Source: Acidobacteriota bacterium
Lineage (GTDB): Bacteria; Acidobacteriota; Terriglobia; Terriglobales; SCQP01
DNA length: 64,000 nt
NCBI GenBank assembly: GCA_004299485.1
Contig: SCQP01000016.1
Location: forward strand, 124,001-188,000
Direction: 5' to 3'
Below are positions 54,134 through 62,307 of this stretch, piece by piece. The notes beneath the pieces are model-generated. The model was not told where the DNA came from, ran no database searches, and saw only the letters and a list, made by a program, of their open reading frames with translations. The translations under genes and the position numbers were made by a program. Position 1 is the stretch's first letter, and each line of letters begins with the position of its first letter.

Positions 54134-54476
54134 TCCCGCCATCATTCACGGTCTCGAGAGCTATCTCGATGTGGCCACCACGCGGCAGACGCTCATCGCC
54201 TCCAACATGGCCAACATCGATACGCCCGGCTACCAGACGCGCGATCTGAATTTTCAGCAGGCGCTCGCCGCCGCCGAAGGCGGCCTGGATCCGGCCAGCG
54301 CCGAACACAACGTCCGCGGCCTGCTGGAGCGCCCCGACGGCAACAACGTGAACCTCGACCGGGAATCATTTCTGATGGCGCAAACCCAGCTCCAGTACGC
54401 CACCGGCGTGGCGCTACTGCGCGACGAATTCCATCGCCTGAGCCTGGCCATTAACGGAGGGAGTCAGTTGCCATGA
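54120..54476 (+). CDS. flgB: Flagellar basal-body rod protein FlgB
   Basis: Proximal rod protein, 118 residues, exported by the flagellar type III system. ESYLDVATTRQTLIASNMAN followed by IDTPGYQTRDLNFQQAL is the conserved N-terminal helix and rod signature; the C-terminal helix reads FLMAQTQLQYATGVALLRDE. ATG 54120 is inside the end of the regulator gene and GGAGG lies a dozen bases upstream. The stop overlaps flgC (ATGA). Confidence 0.95.
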   Translation: MLSFDPAIIHGLESYLDVATTRQTLIASNMANIDTPGYQTRDLNFQQALAAAEGGLDPASAEHNVRGLLERPDGNNVNLDRESFLMAQTQLQYATGVALLRDEFHRLSLAINGGSQLP

Positions 54477-54925
54477 ATCTGTTTGGCGTGCTCGATATCA
54501 GCGCTTCGGCGCTGCTGGCGGAGCGCCAGCGCGCCGAGGTGGTCACCAGCAACCTCGCCAATGCCGAAAGCGCGGGCGCCAATCCCGGGCAGGTGTATCG
54601 CCGCAAGGAGGTGGTGTTCGGTTCGCAGCCGCTGGCGTTTGCCAACGCGCTGGATACCGCCGAGGCCTCCCCCCCGTCCGGCACGGGCACGGCCGGCGAA
54701 GGCGTGGCCGTCCAGGCCGTCGTCACCGACCAGTCCCCGCTGATCCGCCGCTATGAACCCGGCAGCGCCAACGCCAACGCCCAGGGCTACGTCACCTATC
54801 CCAACATCAATCCCGCGCAGGAGATGACCGACCTGATGGAGGCCGTCCGCTCCTATCAGCTCAATATCTCCGCCACCCAGGCCACCAAGGGCATGATCCA
54901 ACAAACGCTCACCCTGTTGAGCTAA
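54473..54925 (+). CDS. flgC: Flagellar basal-body rod protein FlgC
   Basis: Proximal rod protein, 150 residues, normal length. MNLFGVLDISASALLAERQR and VVTSNLANAESAG match the rod/hook N-terminal motif, YEPGSANANAQGYVTYPNIN the variable domain border, and EMTDLMEAVRSYQLNISATQ followed by ATKGMIQQTL the C-terminal helix that pairs with the N-terminal one in the rod. Overlaps flgB by four bases and is followed by fliE after ten. Confidence 0.97.
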   Translation: MNLFGVLDISASALLAERQRAEVVTSNLANAESAGANPGQVYRRKEVVFGSQPLAFANALDTAEASPPSGTGTAGEGVAVQAVVTDQSPLIRRYEPGSANANAQGYVTYPNINPAQEMTDLMEAVRSYQLNISATQATKGMIQQTLTLLS

Positions 54926-54935
54926 ACGGCTTACG

Positions 54936-55250
54936 ATGATTCCGCTAATCTCCGCCAACCTGCCACTACTCACGCCCCCGACACCGGCCACCGCGCCTAC
55001 GCCGCCCGCCGGAGCGGATGGCGCCGCCGGCGGCAGCTTTGCCGGGCAGCTCGATGGCGCCATCCAGAACATGCAGGACATGCAGTCGCAGGCGGCACAG
55101 CAGGTGGGCGCCTTGCTGCAGGGCAAAAGCCAGGACCTGCACGCCAGTTTGATCGCCGTCGAAAAGGCGGATTTGGCCTTCGGCATGATGTTGCAGTTGC
55201 GCAACAAGGCGGTCGCGGCCTATCAGCAGATCGCCAACATGCAGTTCTAA
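54936..55250 (+). CDS. fliE: Flagellar hook-basal body protein FliE
   Basis: Junction protein between the MS ring and the rod, 104 residues. A 35-residue Pro/Thr/Ala lead is followed by GGSFAGQLDGAIQNMQDMQS, then ASLIAVEKADLAFGMMLQLR and NKAVAAYQQIANMQF, the diagnostic C-terminus. Classical order flgB-flgC-fliE-fliF is kept. Confidence 0.96.
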   Translation: MIPLISANLPLLTPPTPATAPTPPAGADGAAGGSFAGQLDGAIQNMQDMQSQAAQQVGALLQGKSQDLHASLIAVEKADLAFGMMLQLRNKAVAAYQQIANMQF

Positions 55251-55268
55251 CCGGTGCTGAACTAAGCC

Positions 55269-56963
55269 ATGTCGCAAACCGCCACTCCCGGACAATCGCT
55301 GCTTTCGCTGCGCCAGGCCGGCGCCCAGATGGGATCGATGATGGGCAGCATGAACCCGCGCCAGCGGCTGATCGTGGCCGGCGGCGTCATCGGCGTGCTG
55401 GTGCTGCTGGCCATGTTGATTCTGCGCGCCAACCAGCCCAACTACACGGTGCTGTACGCCAATCTGCAGCCCAACGACGCCCAGCAGGTGACGGCCAGGC
55501 TCGACATGCTGGCCATTCCCTATCAGACCGGCACCAACGGCGCCAGCATCAGCGTGCCCGAGGCGCAACTCAGCCGCGCGCGCCTGGCGCTGGCGGCAGC
55601 GGGTCTGCCGCACAGCAACCAGCAGGGCTTTGAGCTGTTCGATAAGACCAACTGGAGCGGCAGCGATTTCGCCGAGCAGGTCAACTACCAGCGCGCTCTC
55701 GAGGGGCAACTGGAGCGCACCATCGAGTCCATGGACGACGTGCGCACCGCCCGGGTGCAGATCACCCAGGCGCACGATTCCCTGTTCACCTCCGAAGAGC
55801 GGCCGGCCAAGGCCGCCGTCGTCGTCAACTTGCGCGATGGTGAGTTACGGACAAGTCTGGTCTCCGCCATCCGCCATCTGGTGGCGGGCGCCGTCGATCA
55901 CCTCGCAGCGCAGGATGTTTCTGTGATGGACGCCAGCGGCCAGGTGGCGCTGAGCAGCGGCCAGCAGACGCAGAGCAAGCTCGAGAGCGACCTGCAGGCG
56001 AAGATCATCGCCACCCTGGCGCCCATCGTCGGCGCGGCGCATGTGCATGCCAGCGTGGCAGTCGCCTATGATCCCACGACCAGCGACCAAACCCAGGAAA
56101 CCTACAATCCCAACGCCAGCGCCGTAGTCAGTTCGAATGTCAGCCGCACCGGTCCGGCCGCCGTCGCCCCCGCCAGCGGCGTGCCCGGCACCACCAGCAA
56201 TTTACCCACGTCGCAGGCGCCGGGCACGAACTTCAAGGCCCAACTCGGCCTTAGCGGTCCCCAGGGTCAGGAGACCCAGAGCCAGACCTTTGCGGTCAGC
56301 CGCGACGTGACCCACACGACCCGCGCCGCCGGCTCCGTTCAGCGCATCACGGCCGCCGTGGTCGTGGATGACGCCATCACGACGCAGCCGCAGGGCAAAA
56401 AAACCATCACGGTCGACGTGCCGCGCTCGCCCGCCGAAATGCAGCAACTGCAGGCACTGGCCTCGGCCGCGATTGGCCTCAATCCCGCACGCGGCGATGT
56501 GCTGACCGTTTCCAACCTTCCGTTCTATAATCCGCCGGCGCCCCCGGCCGCGGCCGGAAAACCGGCGGCGCCGGTGCCCTGGAGCGACCGCCTGCCCGTA
56601 CCGCTGTCCTGGATCGCGGCGGCCCTGGGCGCCCTGCTGCTGGTGGTGCTGGCGCTGGCGATGACCTTGCGCGGCCATAAGCCCGCTGCGGGTGCGCATG
56701 CGCCCAATCCGCAGCTCGGCGTCGGTGAAGCTATGGCGCCGGCAGCACCGCAGGAGAACGAAACCCCGGCCATGCCGCCGGAAGTAGAGCACGAGATCTT
56801 GAACATGACCGAGCTGCTCGAAGCCGATCCCGACGCCACCCCGCCCGAGGTCGCCCACGTACTGCAGCTCAAGGAACGTTTGTCGGAACGCGTCAGGCGC
56901 GAACCCGCTGTCGCCGGCCGATTGGTCCAAGGGTGGATGAACAAGCACCAGGAGGTCCGCTAA
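55269..56963 (+). CDS. fliF: Flagellar MS-ring protein FliF
   Basis: Builds the inner-membrane MS ring, 564 residues. Membrane segments lie at about 33-52 (IVAGGVIGVLVLLAMLILRA) and about 440-463 (LSWIAAALGALLLVVLALAM). Between them is the ring-building motif region (YTVLYANLQPNDAQQVTARL, TNWSGSDFAEQVNYQRALEG, RTIESMDDVRTARVQIT) and a Gly/Ser/Pro-rich linker near residue 300. The C-terminal tail (EVAHVLQLKERLSERVRREP, LVQGWMNK) is the FliG-binding part. Ends one base before the fliG ATG. Confidence 0.97.
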   Translation: MSQTATPGQSLLSLRQAGAQMGSMMGSMNPRQRLIVAGGVIGVLVLLAMLILRANQPNYTVLYANLQPNDAQQVTARLDMLAIPYQTGTNGASISVPEAQLSRARLALAAAGLPHSNQQGFELFDKTNWSGSDFAEQVNYQRALEGQLERTIESMDDVRTARVQITQAHDSLFTSEERPAKAAVVVNLRDGELRTSLVSAIRHLVAGAVDHLAAQDVSVMDASGQVALSSGQQTQSKLESDLQAKIIATLAPIVGAAHVHASVAVAYDPTTSDQTQETYNPNASAVVSSNVSRTGPAAVAPASGVPGTTSNLPTSQAPGTNFKAQLGLSGPQGQETQSQTFAVSRDVTHTTRAAGSVQRITAAVVVDDAITTQPQGKKTITVDVPRSPAEMQQLQALASAAIGLNPARGDVLTVSNLPFYNPPAPPAAAGKPAAPVPWSDRLPVPLSWIAAALGALLLVVLALAMTLRGHKPAAGAHAPNPQLGVGEAMAPAAPQENETPAMPPEVEHEILNMTELLEADPDATPPEVAHVLQLKERLSERVRREPAVAGRLVQGWMNKHQEVR

Positions 56964-56964
56964 C

Positions 56965-57987
56965 ATGCATTTGGCTCCCATGCCTGCCCCCTCCGGCGTG
57001 CGCAAAGCGGCCGTGCTCATGGTCCTGCTGGGCAATGATGCCGCGGCTTCGGTCTACCGCTGCCTGCCCAAAAATGATGTGCAGCGCCTCACCGAGGAGA
57101 TCAGCGAGCTCTCCTTTGTTGCGCCCACCGAAGCCCACGACGTCCTGGAGGAATACAGCAACCTCCTGATGACGCACAGCTACCTTGCCCAGGGCGGCAC
57201 CGAGTACGCCACCAACCTGCTGGTCAAGGCCTTCGGCGACAAGGAAGCGCGCGAGCTGCTCAGCCAGGTGATGGAAGCACAGGAGGCCCGGGCCGGCAAT
57301 CTCGATTCGCTGCAGCAGGCCGATCCACCGCAACTCGCCAAATTCCTGCAGGACGAGCACCCGCAGACCATCGCCGTCATTCTGGCCCACCTGGGCGTGC
57401 GCGCCGCCAGCAGCCTGTTGACCCTGCTGCCCGAGCGCGCCAGCGCCGAAGCCGTGCGCCGCCTGGCGGAAATGCGCCAGTTCTCGCCGGAGATGGCCGA
57501 AAAGATCTCCATGGTGCTGCACCGCAAGTTTGAAGGTCTGGGGGAAAAGTCCCGCCGCGCCTACGCCGGCGTCAAAGCCGTCGCCGATATCCTCAACCGC
57601 ACGGAAATGGCCGCCAGCAAGCGCGTGCTGGAGGCCATCGAGCAATCCGATCCTGCCATGGCGCTCAGCATCCGCGACCTCATGTTCACCTTCGACGATA
57701 TGGTCTCGGTCCCCGAAGCCAGCCTGCGCGAGTGGCTGGGCGCCGTGGACAAGCGCACCCTCGCCCTGGCTCTCAAAGGCGCGCCCAATGACCTGCGCAC
57801 GCATGTGTTGCAGGCGATGTCGAGCCGTGCCGCCGATATGCTGAAGGAAGACATGGAAGCCCTGGGGCCAGTGCGCGCCCGCGATGTGCAGCACGCGCAA
57901 CAGGAAGCGGTCAACCTTGCCCGCCGTCTGGAACAGGAAGGCAAGATGATTCTCAAAGCGGACCACAACGAAGAGCTGATTGTCTGA
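56965..57987 (+). CDS. fliG: Flagellar motor switch protein FliG
   Basis: Rotor protein that takes torque from MotA and switches direction with FliM; 340 residues. SGVRKAAVLMVLLGNDAAAS starts the N-terminal domain that binds FliF; DEHPQTIAVILAHLGVRAAS is the EHPQ hinge motif of the middle domain; and MFTFDDMVSVPEASLREWLG, then AVDKRTLALALKGAP, is the C-terminal torque helix with its charged residues. Complete and ordinary. Confidence 0.97.
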   Translation: MHLAPMPAPSGVRKAAVLMVLLGNDAAASVYRCLPKNDVQRLTEEISELSFVAPTEAHDVLEEYSNLLMTHSYLAQGGTEYATNLLVKAFGDKEARELLSQVMEAQEARAGNLDSLQQADPPQLAKFLQDEHPQTIAVILAHLGVRAASSLLTLLPERASAEAVRRLAEMRQFSPEMAEKISMVLHRKFEGLGEKSRRAYAGVKAVADILNRTEMAASKRVLEAIEQSDPAMALSIRDLMFTFDDMVSVPEASLREWLGAVDKRTLALALKGAPNDLRTHVLQAMSSRAADMLKEDMEALGPVRARDVQHAQQEAVNLARRLEQEGKMILKADHNEELIV

Positions 57988-57998
57988 GCGCGAACGCT

Positions 57999-58670
57999 AT
58001 GAAAACGTCCTCGTCTGCACGCACGCTGGTTGTCGAAAAGTTCGTCTATCTGGATCACGCCGAACCCGGCGAGGACCAGCGCACCCAGTCGAAACCCGCG
58101 CCGCAGCCCGCCGGCGTCAGCGAAGCAGAAGTTTCCGCGCGTGAACAGCAAGCGCGGCAGCAGGGCCGCGCGGAAATGGAGGCCAGTCTCACCGCGGCGC
58201 TCGAACGCGGCATCGCCGGCGAACGCGAAACGGTGGCGCAGGTGCTGCTGGCGTTTGCGGAACAGCGGGAACGTTATTTTCTGCACCTGGAGCGGGAAGT
58301 CGTGGAGCTGGCGCTCAGCATCGCCCGCCGCATCCTGCACCGCGAGGCGCAGATGGATCCCCTCTTTCTGGCCGCCAGCGCCCGTCTGGCACTCGACCGT
58401 CTTTCGTCCGGCACCCGCGTCGAACTGTATGTACCGCCGTCGCAGATGCCGCACTGGGAGGCGCTGCTCGTGCGCGAGCCCCTGCTGGCGCCCGCACCCA
58501 CGCTGCATGCCGACCCAGCGCTCGAACCCAACGGCTGCCGCCTGGAAACCTCGACAGGTTCCACCGACCTCGGCCTCGATGCGCAACTGCAGGAGATTGA
58601 GCGGGGCTTTGCCGACTTGCTCGGCCGGCGCACGGCGCTGGTCCATGCCTCCAGACCCGCCCTGGACTAG
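57999..58670 (+). CDS. fliH: Flagellar assembly protein FliH
   Basis: Peripheral stalk and regulator of the FliI ATPase, 223 residues. A 40-residue polar lead is followed by a coiled coil (EAEVSAREQQARQQGRAEME) and the conserved VVELALSIARRILHREAQMD. SGTRVELYVPPSQMP and ALEPNGCRLETSTGSTDLGL match the V-ATPase-E-like C-terminal domain. It sits in the expected place between fliG and fliI, with fliI starting two bases after its stop. Confidence 0.92.
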   Translation: MKTSSSARTLVVEKFVYLDHAEPGEDQRTQSKPAPQPAGVSEAEVSAREQQARQQGRAEMEASLTAALERGIAGERETVAQVLLAFAEQRERYFLHLEREVVELALSIARRILHREAQMDPLFLAASARLALDRLSSGTRVELYVPPSQMPHWEALLVREPLLAPAPTLHADPALEPNGCRLETSTGSTDLGLDAQLQEIERGFADLLGRRTALVHASRPALD

Positions 58671-58672
58671 TC

Positions 58673-60058
58673 ATGCTGGAAACGGCACCTTCACCGCCAG
58701 CGGATCGCTCGCCGCAGCCGAGCGCAGCCCTGCGGGAATCCATGCAGCCGCTCAGTCCTTACTTCCACACGCTGGAGTCCCTGCCCACCTGGCGCTGGAG
58801 CGGCCGCGTGGTCAAAGCCGTCGGCCAGATCGTCGAAAGCGATGGCCCGCCCTGCTCGGTGGGTGAAGTCTGCGCCATTCTCGGCGCCGATGGCCGCGGC
58901 GTGGAGGGGCAAGTGGTTGGTTTCCGCAAATCTACCGTCCTGAGCATGCCGCTACGCGCATTGCAAGGCATTCGCTTCGGCGATCGCCTGGTGACCTGGG
59001 GCGCCAAGCCCGCCATGCCGGTGGGTGATGCCCTGCTCGGACGCGTCACCGACGGCAGCGGCCTTGCTTTCGATGAGCTCGGCGAAATTCTCACCGATGC
59101 GACGCGGCCGTATGATGCCGAGCCACCCTCGCCCATGGACCGCGTCCTCATCGAACAGCCGCTCGGTTCGGGCATCCGCGCCATCGACGGCCTGCTGACC
59201 TGCGGCCGCGGCCAGCGTCTGGGGATTTTTGGCGGCAGCGGCGTGGGCAAGAGCACTCTCATCGGCATGATGACGCGCAATACCATGGCCGACCTCACCG
59301 TGCTGGCGCTGGTGGGAGAACGCGGCCGCGAAGTCCGCGAATTTTTGCAGGACGCGCTCGGCGACGAAGGCCGCAAGCGCTCGGTGGTGGTGGTTTCAAC
59401 TTCCGATCAGTCGCCGCTGTTGCGCATCCGCGCCGCCCTCGCCGCCACGGCCATCGCCGAACATTTTGCCCACCGCGGCAGGCACGTGCTGCTGGTGGTC
59501 GATTCGCTCACCCGCTTCGCCATGGCGCAGCGTGAAATTGGCCTCGCCGCGGGCGAGCCGCCCACGGCCAAAGGCTACACGCCCTCGGTGTTTGCGCTGC
59601 TGGCGCGGTTGGTCGAACGTGCCGGCCAGTTCCGCGACGGCAGCATCACCGCCTTCTATACCGTGCTGATGGAGGGCGACGATCAGCAGGATCCGCTGGT
59701 CGATGCCGTGCGTTCGCTGCTCGATGGCCATATCATTCTTGACCGCCAGCTCGGCTCGCAGGGTCACTATCCCGCGATCCATCTGCTGGACAGCCTCAGC
59801 CGCCTCATGCCCGCCGTCACTTCACCCGAGCATCGCCGCCAGGCCGGCCGGCTGCGGCAGCTTCTGGCGGCCTACCGCCGCTCGGAAGACCTGGTGCGCA
59901 TCGGCGCCTATCAGGCTGGGGCCGATCCCTTGCTCGACCAGGCGCTGAAGGCGCTGCCGGTGATCCAGTCGTACCTGCGCCAGGGCTCGTCAGAGAAGCT
60001 CGATTTCGCCGCCTCGGTGCAACAATTGCTCGAGCTGCCGCTGGGAGAAAGCGCGTGA
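58673..60058 (+). CDS. fliI: Flagellum-specific ATPase FliI
   Basis: Hexameric ATPase that unloads substrates into the flagellar export gate; 461 residues. The P-loop GGSGVGKST is at residues 187-195, LVGERGREVREFL the conserved catalytic glutamate loop, VVDSLTRFAMAQREIGLAAG the Walker B and export ATPase signature, and MEGDDQQDPLVDAVRSLLDG the C-terminal lobe. The N-terminal 25 residues are Pro/Ser-rich. Overlaps fliJ by four bases (GTGA). Confidence 0.97.
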   Translation: MLETAPSPPADRSPQPSAALRESMQPLSPYFHTLESLPTWRWSGRVVKAVGQIVESDGPPCSVGEVCAILGADGRGVEGQVVGFRKSTVLSMPLRALQGIRFGDRLVTWGAKPAMPVGDALLGRVTDGSGLAFDELGEILTDATRPYDAEPPSPMDRVLIEQPLGSGIRAIDGLLTCGRGQRLGIFGGSGVGKSTLIGMMTRNTMADLTVLALVGERGREVREFLQDALGDEGRKRSVVVVSTSDQSPLLRIRAALAATAIAEHFAHRGRHVLLVVDSLTRFAMAQREIGLAAGEPPTAKGYTPSVFALLARLVERAGQFRDGSITAFYTVLMEGDDQQDPLVDAVRSLLDGHIILDRQLGSQGHYPAIHLLDSLSRLMPAVTSPEHRRQAGRLRQLLAAYRRSEDLVRIGAYQAGADPLLDQALKALPVIQSYLRQGSSEKLDFAASVQQLLELPLGESA

Positions 60059-60507
60059 AATTCACCGCTTCCTTGCAGCGCGTCCTGCAACTACGCCGCA
60101 GCCTCGAGCGGCAGGAAGAAATGAAGCTGTCGCGGCTGGCCGCCCGGCGCCAGGCGATTACCGCCGCCGAAGCCGGCAACCGCGCCGAGGCTCGCAGCGA
60201 GCAGTCGGCGCTGCTGCGCGACCTGAGCAGTGAGGTCAGCGGCGCCGAGTTGCAGCTTGCCGGCTTGCGCCATGAGATTGAAGCCGAGCGCGCGGTGCGC
60301 CTGCGGCTCGAGGCAGTCCAGGCCGAGCGCGCCCAGCTTCAGCAGCAGCTTGTGCTGCTGCACCGCACCCGCGAGCGCGAAACCCTCGACACCCTCGAGG
60401 CTCACTGCCGTGAGGCCGAGCGCCGTGAACGCCTCCGGCGTGACCAGGCCGCCTTGGATGAAGCCTTCCTGCTGCGCCGGCACGACCGCCAGCACGAGGA
60501 AGGTTAG
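60055..60507 (+). CDS. fliJ: Flagellar export protein FliJ
   Basis: Central-stalk-like coiled coil of the export ATPase, 150 residues. It starts at GTG 60055, giving MKFTASLQRVLQLRRSLERQ, the recognisable FliJ N-terminus; the rest is nearly continuous charged helix (ELQLAGLRHEIEAERAVRLR, LEAHCREAERRERLRRDQAA). FliJ sequences diverge widely, so the assignment rests on the coiled coil, its length and its position directly after fliI. The stop lies in a 14-base palindrome. Confidence 0.88.
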   Translation: MKFTASLQRVLQLRRSLERQEEMKLSRLAARRQAITAAEAGNRAEARSEQSALLRDLSSEVSGAELQLAGLRHEIEAERAVRLRLEAVQAERAQLQQQLVLLHRTRERETLDTLEAHCREAERRERLRRDQAALDEAFLLRRHDRQHEEG

Positions 60508-60517
60508 AAGCTTCTAA
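60504..60517. promoter_or_regulatory. Palindrome TTAGAAGCTTCTAA at the fliJ/fliK border
   Basis: A perfect 14-base AT-rich palindrome that includes the fliJ stop. Its half-site TTCTAA recurs at 52737-52747 and 63670-63685, all flagellar borders. A sigma-54-like TGGC-N7-GTGC follows at 60540-60554. Confidence 0.5.
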
Positions 60518-60569
60518 TCTTCCCTTGGGGACGGGACTTTGGCGGGCGGCGTGCAAGAAGGGGAGCGTG

Positions 60570-61943
60570 ATGGCAGTCGCTCCAACGTCCGCGCCCGCAC
60601 CGGCCCCGGCTAATGCCGCGGTTTCCGCATCGGCCACGCCGGCTTCGCCGAATTCCACAGGAGCGCCCCATGGCGCTGCGGCGCAGACAAACGGCTTTGG
60701 TAAGCACTTGCAGCAGGCATTGGCGGCGCCGGCCGCATCCGCAAAATCTGCGGGGCCGCAAGGCACGCCCGGCAAGGGTAAGCCGGATAAGAAGCCAGGC
60801 ACGCCCCCGTCCTCTGCTTCCGCACCGGCCGCATCGGCAGCGCCGGTAGCGGCCCTGATTGCCGTCCCAGGTACCCCGTCTCCTTCTGCGCCCGCCGCTT
60901 CTTTGCCGGCGGCAGCAGTTGCGGTTGCTGCGACACCACTGCCCATTCCGGCGCCGCCGGGCAGCGCCGCGGCAGTGACGGAGAGCGCGCCGCAATCTGA
61001 CGCCGCGGTGCCCACCGCCGCGCCCAAGCTTCCGGTAGTCACGGTGGCGGCGGCCAGTACGACGCTGCCGGCTCCCGCGATCGCGTCCGCAAAGTCCGCT
61101 GCCCCGGCGGCACCCGCCGCCGTGGCAACACCTGCACCCACGCACACCGACGCTGCACCGGCGCCGGTCAGCCAGGCACAGCCGGGTCAGCCGGGGGCAA
61201 GCAATGATTCCCATGCTGGCAGCGGCAACGCCGCCGGCAACTCCAACGGCAACGGAGCGCAAGCGTTTACACCCGCGACGCCGGGCGCGCCGGCTTCCGG
61301 CAGCGCGGCCAAGCCCGCGTTCAAGATCAATGGGAATGCGCCGGCTGCGCCGCCTGTAACGCCTGGGCCAGCGCCGTCTGGCCTCGCTGCGAACGCCGCG
61401 GGAACGGCCACGCCGGCCGCACCGCTCGCGGCCGCGTCCCATCCGGCGCCGGGCACAGCTTCGCCGGCCACGGCCGCCAATCCCGCTCCGCCGGCCGCCG
61501 CGCCCTCGCCGTCCCTGCAAGCCGGCTGGCAAGCTGCTTCCGCTCATGCGGCGCTCGGAGGACAGGCCAATCGCGAAATCAACCTTGCCGTCCGCACCGA
61601 GCAGCTCGGCACCGTGCAACTGCACGCCACCATGCAAAACAACGTGCTCGGGGCGACGCTGGCAATCGCCAGCGCCGATGCCCATCACTGGCTCACCGCG
61701 CAGTTGCCGGTGCTGGAGCAGACGCTCACCGCCCGCCAGGTGCAGGTCGGTAATTTGCAACTCATTCACTCCCAGACTGGCGGCAGCAGCAACGGCAGTG
61801 CGCAGAACCATTCGCAGCCGCAAGCCCCGCCGCGCCCTTTCGTCACGTCACACGCTCCCGCCGCGCCGCTACCCGCGCCTGCGGCCCCCACCGAATTGCT
61901 GCCCCCCACCCCCCAAGGATCGCGTCTGAATTTGCTCGCCTGA
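60570..61943 (+). CDS. fliK: Flagellar hook-length control protein FliK
   Basis: Secreted ruler that stops hook growth at the right length; 457 residues from ATG 60570, preceded by GGGGAGCG. The first 320 residues are Ala/Pro/Ser/Gly-rich low complexity, as in many FliK N-terminal rulers. The C-terminal substrate-switch domain is recognisable from ANREINLAVRTEQLGTVQLH through AIASADAHHWLTAQLPVLEQ and QVQVGNLQLIHSQTGG. An earlier TTG (60525) is possible but lacks an RBS. flgD follows after nine bases. Confidence 0.85.
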   Translation: MAVAPTSAPAPAPANAAVSASATPASPNSTGAPHGAAAQTNGFGKHLQQALAAPAASAKSAGPQGTPGKGKPDKKPGTPPSSASAPAASAAPVAALIAVPGTPSPSAPAASLPAAAVAVAATPLPIPAPPGSAAAVTESAPQSDAAVPTAAPKLPVVTVAAASTTLPAPAIASAKSAAPAAPAAVATPAPTHTDAAPAPVSQAQPGQPGASNDSHAGSGNAAGNSNGNGAQAFTPATPGAPASGSAAKPAFKINGNAPAAPPVTPGPAPSGLAANAAGTATPAAPLAAASHPAPGTASPATAANPAPPAAAPSPSLQAGWQAASAHAALGGQANREINLAVRTEQLGTVQLHATMQNNVLGATLAIASADAHHWLTAQLPVLEQTLTARQVQVGNLQLIHSQTGGSSNGSAQNHSQPQAPPRPFVTSHAPAAPLPAPAAPTELLPPTPQGSRLNLLA

Positions 61944-61952
61944 GGTAACCGT

Positions 61953-62264
61953 ATGCACAGCATCGCTTCACCCAACACCAGCAGCGTCGGCAGCGGCAAC
62001 CCGCCCAGTCCTGCGCCCACCAACGCCAATAGCCTGCTCAACGGCAACGACTTCATCAGTCTGCTCACCGCCGAGCTGAAGCATCAGGATCCGACCAAGC
62101 CCATGGATCCGACGCAGTTTGTCTCGCAACTGGTCCAGTTCAACAGCCTGGAGCAGTTGATTTCGATCAACCAGGATCTGAAGCCCGCCTCCGGTTCCGG
62201 CACTGGCTCGGGCTCCGGCACGGGTTCCGGCGCCAACGCTGGTCCCAAGCCCGCCCAGTCCTGA
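61953..62264 (+). CDS. flgD: Flagellar hook-capping protein FlgD, short form
   Basis: Scaffold that caps the growing hook. Only 103 residues, compared with over 200 in E. coli. ANSLLNGNDFISLLTAELKH followed by QDPTKPMDPTQFVSQLVQFN and SLEQLISINQDL is the conserved N-terminal domain; then a Gly/Ser repeat (GSGTGSGSGTGSGANAG) ends the protein. The Tudor and Fn3-like domains are missing; short FlgDs occur in other phyla. It lies between fliK and flgE, the standard order. Confidence 0.94.
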   Translation: MHSIASPNTSSVGSGNPPSPAPTNANSLLNGNDFISLLTAELKHQDPTKPMDPTQFVSQLVQFNSLEQLISINQDLKPASGSGTGSGSGTGSGANAGPKPAQS

Positions 62265-62307
62265 AACCTTCAACTGGCAATTTGCAACTTTCCGTACAGG
62301 AGCCCCT

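Noticed and set aside
60504-61823. Minus-strand ORF of 439 aa (Gly/Arg-rich)
   Set aside because: Antisense to the Ala/Pro-rich fliK; the apparent repeats come from the low-complexity sense strand.
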